Source: Caulobacter sp. SLTY (GTDB lineage Bacteria > Pseudomonadota > Alphaproteobacteria > Caulobacterales > Caulobacteraceae). From it: a DNA stretch of 50,518 bases. The notes under the pieces were generated by a model. That model made no database searches. It was given only the letters and a program-made list of their open reading frames with translations, and had not been told where the DNA came from. Shown in pieces: positions 44,791 through 50,518 of this stretch (its first letter is position 1; every line of letters starts with the position of its first letter). Made by a program: the position numbers and the translations under genes. Location: contig NZ_JAAALA010000031.1 of NCBI RefSeq assembly GCF_009905535.1, forward strand, positions 1 through 50,518. The letters are read 5' to 3'.

Positions 44791-45651
44791 CTAGTTTCGC
44801 TTCATGTCGAATGGTCCCACATGGACCGACCCGGAGCCCATCGCGGATTTGTCCACGGAGCCGGCCTTGGTCACCCAGACATTGCCCGAGCCCATGAAGC
44901 TGGCGTCCACCTTCTGGGCCTCTCCGGCGAAGCGGATGTCACCCGAACCGGCCACCGACACGTCTACGGTCGGCGCGCGGCCGCCGAAGATGCGGACGTC
45001 ACCCGAACCCGCGATCGAAACGTCCAGGTCGCCGTTCAGCGAAGCCATGACCACGTTGCCCGAACCGGCGATGGAAATGTCGGCGGCGCCGTTCACCGCC
45101 TTCACCTTGGTGTCGCCCGAGCCGGCCACGCTGAGGTCCAAGCCGCCTGTGTTGCCGGCGAGCACGTCGCCCGAGCCGGCCTGCGCGACTTCCAGTTGGC
45201 CGCTGACGTCGGCGATGGTCCAGTCGCCGCAGCCGGCATTGCCCAAGCTGACGCTGCTGGACCGGCCGATATAGCCCCACACCGCTCCGCCAGCGCTGAT
45301 ATCGACGTCGCGCGGGGTGTAGATGGTGACTTCCGGCATCTGGGCCCAGCTGATCTTGCCGACGTCGCGGACATCGACCGTGGCCGTCTCCAGCGTGCCG
45401 CTGCAGTTGCGGATCTTCCCGTGGCGCAGTTCGCCGTCGATGATCGTTCGGTCGCCCTTCTTGTAGACCTTCAGGGGCAGGCGGCTGTCGCCCTGCTTGA
45501 TCACCACCTGCACATCCGTGCGGTCCTGCGGGACCACGGTGACGCGGGCGACCGCATACTTGATCTCTACCGAAGGCTCCTTGGCCTCGGCGGCGACAGC
45601 GGTGGAAAAGGCGGCTACGGCGGCGAGGCCGGCGGCGGCGAGAACGCGCAT
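44791..45651 (-). CDS. Secreted GIN-domain (DUF2807) beta-helix protein
   Basis: The 286-residue protein has a Sec signal peptide (about residues 1-23) and a putative auto-transporter-adhesin head GIN domain (DUF2807 family). The repeated motif GSGD/GSGN occurs about every 18-20 residues (AGSGDVLAG, AGSGDTKV, AGSGNVVM, AGSGDVRI, AGSGDIRF, MGSGNVWV, MGSGSVHV), which predicts a parallel beta-helix. The function is unknown. AGGGAG lies near the ATG. A terminator follows. Confidence 0.85.
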   Translation of the reverse strand: MRVLAAAGLAAVAAFSTAVAAEAKEPSVEIKYAVARVTVVPQDRTDVQVVIKQGDSRLPLKVYKKGDRTIIDGELRHGKIRNCSGTLETATVDVRDVGKISWAQMPEVTIYTPRDVDISAGGAVWGYIGRSSSVSLGNAGCGDWTIADVSGQLEVAQAGSGDVLAGNTGGLDLSVAGSGDTKVKAVNGAADISIAGSGNVVMASLNGDLDVSIAGSGDVRIFGGRAPTVDVSVAGSGDIRFAGEAQKVDASFMGSGNVWVTKAGSVDKSAMGSGSVHVGPFDMKRN

Positions 45652-45759
45652 GGTTTGGGTCTCCCTCTCGAATTCAGTGAGGGGACGCTATGACGGGTCG
45701 CTGCGGAAGACAGCTTAAATCGGGGTCATGACCAAAGGTTCATGTCCGACCCGAAACAA

Positions 45760-46626
45760 TCACGCCGCCTTCTTGCCCTGCTCCGCCAGCGCGAAGCTGC
45801 GCTCATAGTCCTTGATCAGGTTCGGCACGAAGCCCGCCTTCTTCATCGCCAGGGACGCGGCCCACAGCGCGGCCTGGGCCGGCGTCGGAGTCTTGCCCAT
45901 CGGCGCCGGCGCCATGCCCCAGCGGCGGAAGACGCCGTTGGCGTAGTGTGCGCCGCGCATCAGCCGGGTGCCCCAGGTCTGGAAGTCCAGCGACAGGGAG
46001 ACGTTGAACACCCCCTGGTTCTCCACCCGGTGGGGCGCGTACAGCGGCCAGGTCAGCGCCTGCCCCGGCTGCAGCTCGACCACCTGGGCGTCGCCGTCGA
46101 AGGCCATGCGATAGGGCAGCTCCTCGGCCTGCACCCGCATGATCACCTTCTCGACCGACGGCTGCGGCAGATGCGCCTCGTCGGTCGGATAGACCCACAG
46201 CTTCTTGACCCCGCGCAGGTGGAACAGCACCACGCCAGCGGCGTCGAAATGGTAGGGCACCTTGGTCTGCGGCGATGACAGGATCAGCTGGCCGGTCACC
46301 TTGATCGGCTTGACGCCCAGGTCCTCGGCGATGGCGTCGAACGCCGGCTGGATGTGTCTCCACAGCTCCGGATGCGCCTCATGAGCGTCGCGCAGGTTGA
46401 CCCACACCCGGCCGCCCTGAATCGCCTCCAGCAAGGCCGCGCCATCGGCCCGGCCACGGTCGCCGGTCGCCAGGCTGACCTGGCCCTCGGCGTCGTAGCT
46501 GTAGGCGTTGATGTCCAGCAGTTCCTCCGGATAGGTCTCCAGCACGCGCGCCAGGGCGGCGTCCTCGACCAGGCCGGTCTTGTGGATCTGGTGGTCATAG
46601 ACCTTCGGTTGGGTCAGCCAGGTCAT
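45760..46626 (-). CDS. JmjC/cupin-like Fe(II)/2-oxoglutarate oxygenase-type protein
   Basis: The 288-residue protein carries the facial-triad pattern H126-x-D128 (PYHFDAAG) and H199 (YAPHRVEN), set in a JmjC-like context (FHLRGVKKLWVYPTDE, then GQALTWPLYAPHR). It resembles the cupin-like/JmjC group of Fe(II)/2-oxoglutarate-dependent hydroxylases. The substrate is unknown. It starts 12 bases after the CelD-like GNAT stop and is probably cotranscribed with it. Confidence 0.75.
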   Translation of the reverse strand: MTWLTQPKVYDHQIHKTGLVEDAALARVLETYPEELLDINAYSYDAEGQVSLATGDRGRADGAALLEAIQGGRVWVNLRDAHEAHPELWRHIQPAFDAIAEDLGVKPIKVTGQLILSSPQTKVPYHFDAAGVVLFHLRGVKKLWVYPTDEAHLPQPSVEKVIMRVQAEELPYRMAFDGDAQVVELQPGQALTWPLYAPHRVENQGVFNVSLSLDFQTWGTRLMRGAHYANGVFRRWGMAPAPMGKTPTPAQAALWAASLAMKKAGFVPNLIKDYERSFALAEQGKKAA

Positions 46627-46638
46627 GGGTTCTATCCG

Positions 46639-47775
46639 TCAGAGGCAGATGGCGGCGGCCAGCAGGGCGCCGGCGGCGGGAGGGGGTCGAACGCGGGTGG
46701 CCATGGCCGATGCGGCGGCGCCCAGCGCCCTCACCCGGCCGATCGTGGTGGTCTCGCAGGCGTCGATCACGGCCCAGCGCCGGCGCACGCTCTGCGCCAG
46801 GCTGGAGTCGCCGGCCATGGCCTTCATCAGCCCGTCCTCGACCACGGCGCCTTCCCAGACCTGACGCTCGGCGTCGCAGAAGTACTTCTTGTAGGCCTCG
46901 CCCTCGAACCCGAAGTCGAACAGCTTCACACCCTCGGCCGACAGGGCCTGCATGGCATCCATGCTCAGCAGCATGCCCGGCGAGAACTTCGCCCCCTCGG
47001 CCTCGTAGGCCGGCACCCAAAAGTGGTAGTGCGCACCCCCGCGCAGGCCGATCTCATAGGCCATCGGCCGATCACCGGCGTACAGCACCGCCAGCCGCGC
47101 CCCGAAGGCCGGATCCTTGTGAGTCAGCAGCGCGCGCAACATCTCCACCGTCCAGCCGCAGGCGAAGATGTCGTGCCGCCGGGTGCGCCGGTATTGCTCC
47201 TGTTTCAGGCCGATCAGCCGCTCGAAATGGGACAGGTCGCCATTCGCCTCGAACCGCACCGGCCCCAGGTCCCGCTCCATCGACCGCCGGACCCGTTCCT
47301 TGTCCCGCACGAACTTGCCGAACTTGGCCTTGCGATCCGCGTAGTAGGCGTCCCACCCGGCCGACAGATCCGCCAGCAGAGTGCGGGCGGACGTCCGGCC
47401 CTCCCCCTCGCCCGCGGGCCCAGCCCAGCCGGTGGCGGTGAACGAGCGAGCGTCCGTCAGCTCCGGCGCCTGCTCAAGGCCGATGACAAGACCCGGCTTG
47501 GCGATGACCGCATGATAGTCGTTCATCGGCGCGGCCAGCGGCTGTGCCGCCCCGCCCCGCCGCTGGTGCGGCAGGAAGCCGACCACATCGCCGCCCTGAT
47601 GCAGCACCGCCAGCCGCGCATCCGGCGCGACCTCACCGGCGATGGCCGTGAAATCGGGATGGAAGAAAGGAGACTCGTAGGCCGCGTCGGCCGCGACCCA
47701 CTCGAGCCACAGCGCGCGTTCGGCGGACGTCAGCGCGTCCGTTCCGATGATCTCCACGCTCAGCTGTCGGCCCAA
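46639..47775 (-). CDS. CelD/BcsL-type GNAT acetyltransferase
   Basis: The 378-residue protein has the GNAT fold of the CelD/BcsL (FemAB-like, COG5653) group. It shows ERLIGLKQEQYRRTRRHDIFACGW in the middle, LAVLYAGDRPMAYEIGLRGGAHYHFWVPAYE as the acetyl-CoA-binding core, and SPGMLLSMDAMQALSAEGVKLFDFGFEGEAYKKYF near the end. This group occurs with polysaccharide or peptidoglycan modification and with lipid modification. The substrate is unknown. It is paired with the JmjC-like gene. Confidence 0.75.
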   Translation of the reverse strand: MGRQLSVEIIGTDALTSAERALWLEWVAADAAYESPFFHPDFTAIAGEVAPDARLAVLHQGGDVVGFLPHQRRGGAAQPLAAPMNDYHAVIAKPGLVIGLEQAPELTDARSFTATGWAGPAGEGEGRTSARTLLADLSAGWDAYYADRKAKFGKFVRDKERVRRSMERDLGPVRFEANGDLSHFERLIGLKQEQYRRTRRHDIFACGWTVEMLRALLTHKDPAFGARLAVLYAGDRPMAYEIGLRGGAHYHFWVPAYEAEGAKFSPGMLLSMDAMQALSAEGVKLFDFGFEGEAYKKYFCDAERQVWEGAVVEDGLMKAMAGDSSLAQSVRRRWAVIDACETTTIGRVRALGAAASAMATRVRPPPAAGALLAAAICL

Positions 47776-47886
47776 AACGGAACCCTCCGGTCATTCTGAC
47801 CCGTGCCCCCGCAAGAGGCGTACCACTCCGCTCTACCGGCGATAGGCGAACCGCCCGTTAAGCCGGGACGACAATTCGCATTAGTC

Positions 47887-47915
47887 TTGACTCATATTAG
47901 TGCGGACTACTATTT
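47887..47915 (+). promoter_or_regulatory. Candidate promoter of the AHSA1-ArsR pair
   Basis: TTGACT (47887-47892) and CTATTT (47910-47915) are spaced 17 bases. The inverted repeat TAGTC (47882-47886) / GACTA (47905-47909) flanks the spacer, and ATTAGT is repeated at 47880 and 47896. These could be operator half-sites for the ArsR protein. The boxes are weak. Confidence 0.4.
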
Positions 47916-47942
47916 CTGGTGACAGTTAGGGAGACGCGAAGC

Positions 47943-48578
47943 ATGATCGCCAACGCCATTGGCGCTGAGTTCCGCGCGCTCGTCGAACGCGAGCACCAGG
48001 GCAAGCCGGCCCGCGTGGTCGTCGCCTATCGTGACTATGACACCACGGCCGAAGATCTGTGGGACGCCCTGACCAACCCCGAGCGCATCCCGCGCTGGTT
48101 CGCCCCGGTCGAGGGCGACCTGCGGCTGGGCGGCCGCTATCAGGTCAAGGGCAACGCCGGCGGCGCCATCACCCGCTGCGACCCGAACGAAGGGTTCGAC
48201 ATCGACTGGGAGTTCGGCGGCGGCAAGAGCTGGGTCACCGTCCGCCTGGAGCCGAAGGGCGAGCAGACCCGTCTCGCGCTCGAGCACATCATGTGGGCGG
48301 ACGACGCCGACCAGCACTGGAAACAGTTCGGCCCGGCTGCGGTGGGCGTCGGTTGGGATCTCAGCTTCCTGGGACTCGGCCTCCACATCGAAACCGGCGA
48401 GCCCGTCGACATGGAGGGCGTCAACGGCTGGTCCTCCGGCGATCAGGGCAAGGCCTTCATGAAGGCCAGCGCAGCCGCCTGGGGACGGGCCCATATCGCC
48501 TGTGGCGAAGACCCAGACGTCGCCAGCGCCATGGCCGCCCGCACAGCCGCCTTCTATTGCGGCGAAGCGGCTCCCTGA
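47943..48578 (+). CDS. SRPBCC/AHSA1-domain protein
   Basis: The 211-residue protein has the AHSA1 fold: VVVAYRDYDTTAEDLWDALTNPERIPRWFAPVEGDLRLGGRYQV, a strand with WVTVRLEPKGEQTRLALEH, and a C-terminal helix. It is about 60 residues longer than the relative at 25.5 kb, with an extra C-terminal helical part. The start at 47943 has AGGGAG about 9 bases upstream; the GTG at 47919 lies too near the promoter. The ArsR gene follows with a one-base overlap (TGATG). Confidence 0.83.
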   Translation: MIANAIGAEFRALVEREHQGKPARVVVAYRDYDTTAEDLWDALTNPERIPRWFAPVEGDLRLGGRYQVKGNAGGAITRCDPNEGFDIDWEFGGGKSWVTVRLEPKGEQTRLALEHIMWADDADQHWKQFGPAAVGVGWDLSFLGLGLHIETGEPVDMEGVNGWSSGDQGKAFMKASAAAWGRAHIACGEDPDVASAMAARTAAFYCGEAAP

Positions 48579-48910
48579 TGCACGCCTTCGACGTTCTCGG
48601 CGACCCCGTGCGGCGGCGGCTCCTGGAGCTGCTCGCCGAGGGCGAACGCACCTCCGGCGAGATGACCGACATCGTCCGCGCCGAATTCGGCATCACCCAG
48701 TCAGCCGTCTCCCAGCACCTGCGCGTGTTGCGCGACAGCGGCTTCGCCACCGTCCGTCCGGAAGGCGCCCGCCGGGTCTACGCCGTGCAGGCCGCGCCCA
48801 TGCGCGACGTCGATGCATGGCTCGAGCCGTTCCGCGCCTTCTGGGGCCACAGGCTCGAAGCGCTGGCCACCGAGGTGGCGCGGGGGAAGAAGGCGCGTGG
48901 GGAGACCTAG
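48578..48910 (+). CDS. ArsR-family transcriptional regulator
   Basis: The 110-residue protein is a winged-helix regulator with the helix-turn-helix FGITQSAVSQHLRVLRDSGFATVRPEG near residues 37-63. There are no cysteines, so a thiol-based metal site is excluded. The order AHSA1-then-ArsR is the reverse of the module at 25.2 kb. Its TAG shares CTAG with the stop of the convergent VOC gene. Confidence 0.88.
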   Translation: MHAFDVLGDPVRRRLLELLAEGERTSGEMTDIVRAEFGITQSAVSQHLRVLRDSGFATVRPEGARRVYAVQAAPMRDVDAWLEPFRAFWGHRLEALATEVARGKKARGET

Positions 48911-49287
48911 CGCCCCGCCGGCTGGAACAGCTCGACCAGATTACCCGCCGGATCCTCCGCCAGGATCTGCGACCCGCCCGGCCCGCTGAGGATCTCATTG
49001 CGGAAGGCCACCCCCTCCCCGCGCAGCCGCTCGACCTCGGCGGCGATATCCTCGACGATGACCTGAAACCGGTTCCAGCCGCCCGGCTCCGGCAAGCGCC
49101 CGTCCGGCATCGGCAGGCCCGCCGAACTCTTCTCCCCGCTCAGCAGCAGGCGCAGCGCGCCCCGCTCCAGGGAAGCAAAGGCGGGGGACGCGTTCATCCC
49201 GACCGTGAAGCCGAAGCGCCCGACATACCAGTCGACGCAGGCCTGCACGTCGCCGACCATGTACCGGACATTGACCGTCTCACTCAT
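48907..49287 (-). CDS. VOC (glyoxalase/bleomycin-resistance fold) protein
   Basis: This 126-residue protein has the VOC fold: VNVRYMVGDVQACVDWYVGRFGFTVG at the start, RFQVIVEDIAAEVERLRGEGVAFRNE in the middle, and ILAEDPAGNLVELFQPA at the end. The Glu in NLVELF could be the metal ligand. Substrate unknown. The ATG at 49287 has GGAGG about 9 bases upstream; the upstream in-frame ATG at 49335 does not fit the fold. Confidence 0.85.
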   Translation of the reverse strand: MSETVNVRYMVGDVQACVDWYVGRFGFTVGMNASPAFASLERGALRLLLSGEKSSAGLPMPDGRLPEPGGWNRFQVIVEDIAAEVERLRGEGVAFRNEILSGPGGSQILAEDPAGNLVELFQPAGR

Positions 49288-49364
49288 GGCGCTGCCTCCG
49301 CCTGGGGGTTCATGACGTTTGCCGAGTATGCGCAATCCGCCAACGTCGCGCCAAACTGAAACGC

Positions 49365-49395
49365 AAAAGGCCCCGGAGATTGCTCTCCGGGGCCT
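49365..49395 (-). terminator. Rho-independent terminator of tuf
   Basis: On the minus strand AGGCCCCGGAGA and TCTCCGGGGCCT form a perfect 12-bp stem with a 4-base loop, followed by TTT. It lies 28 bases after the tuf stop. Confidence 0.88.
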
Positions 49396-49423
49396 TCGCT
49401 GTCTCAGCCGTGAGGCGTGAGGC

Positions 49424-50518
<1,095 letters not shown>

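Noticed and set aside
45724..45733. Palindrome GGTCATGACC upstream of the GIN-domain gene
   Set aside because: Ten bases is too short to be informative, and no promoter boxes frame it.
47800..47880. Possible tRNA remnant: the minus strand contains GGTAGAGC and GGTTCGCC-like strings
   Set aside because: No cloverleaf can be formed, the order of the arms is wrong and there is no acceptor stem. I cannot support a tRNA or attachment site.

Overview
The window is high-GC (about two thirds G+C by eye) chromosomal DNA of an alphaproteobacterium, most likely a Caulobacteraceae member such as Phenylobacterium or Caulobacter. The reasons are the gene orders (hom-glpX-recJ; ftsB next to pdhA-pdhB-pdhC-lpdA), a PdhB with an N-terminal lipoyl domain, a cold-shock protein with two domains, a 338-residue RpoA that starts at GTG, and a complete S10-spc-alpha ribosomal superoperon. 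Genus is inferred from recognition, not from a search.

Layout. Positions 1-1262 (+): the tail of an unidentified gene, an NnrU-family membrane protein and a small secreted EF-hand protein. 1259-11571 (-): LysE-type exporter, ilvD, thioesterase, DUF192 lipoprotein, double cold-shock protein, tRNA-Glu(UUC), recJ-glpX, homoserine dehydrogenase, an AlaC-type aminotransferase and a small lipoprotein. 11647-13602 (+): class I PHA synthase. 13599-21312 (-): the pyruvate dehydrogenase cluster in the order ftsB, pdhA, pdhB, GFA protein, CsaA-like protein, pdhC, DUF3667 protein, lpdA, GNAT. 21382-23092 (-): an ABC-2 exporter pair. 23171-30129 (+): an NPP-type phosphodiesterase lipoprotein; a tightly overlapped five-gene set (VOC, ArsR, AHSA1, YjbR/MmcQ, Tet-type MFS); an HtrA-like protease lipoprotein; and a zinc-independent alcohol dehydrogenase/quinone reductase. 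30325-44629 (-): rpsJ through rplQ, with secY, adk and rpoA, running from a candidate promoter near 44.6 kb to a strong terminator at 30.33 kb. 44.7-49.3 kb: accessory genes (GIN-domain protein, JmjC-like protein with a CelD/FemAB-like GNAT, AHSA1-ArsR pair, VOC protein) lying between rpsJ and the truncated tuf gene that runs off the right end.

How the genes fit together. The pyruvate dehydrogenase cluster makes acetyl-CoA, which the adjacent PHA synthase pathway can store as polyester. ilvD, hom and the aminotransferase serve amino-acid synthesis. The ribosomal block makes most of the large- and small-subunit core plus SecY, adenylate kinase and the RNA polymerase alpha subunit. The two ArsR/AHSA1/VOC modules look like small stress or xenobiotic responses.

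No prophage, insertion sequence, CRISPR array or classical defence island was seen. The least explained material is non-coding: a structured leader with a terminator-like hairpin before rpsJ, several strong hairpins inside the ribosomal operon (before secY, before rpoA, and between rpmD and rplO), and a palindromic element at 30.2 kb. Three of the four convergent gene junctions overlap by exactly four bases at their stop codons.
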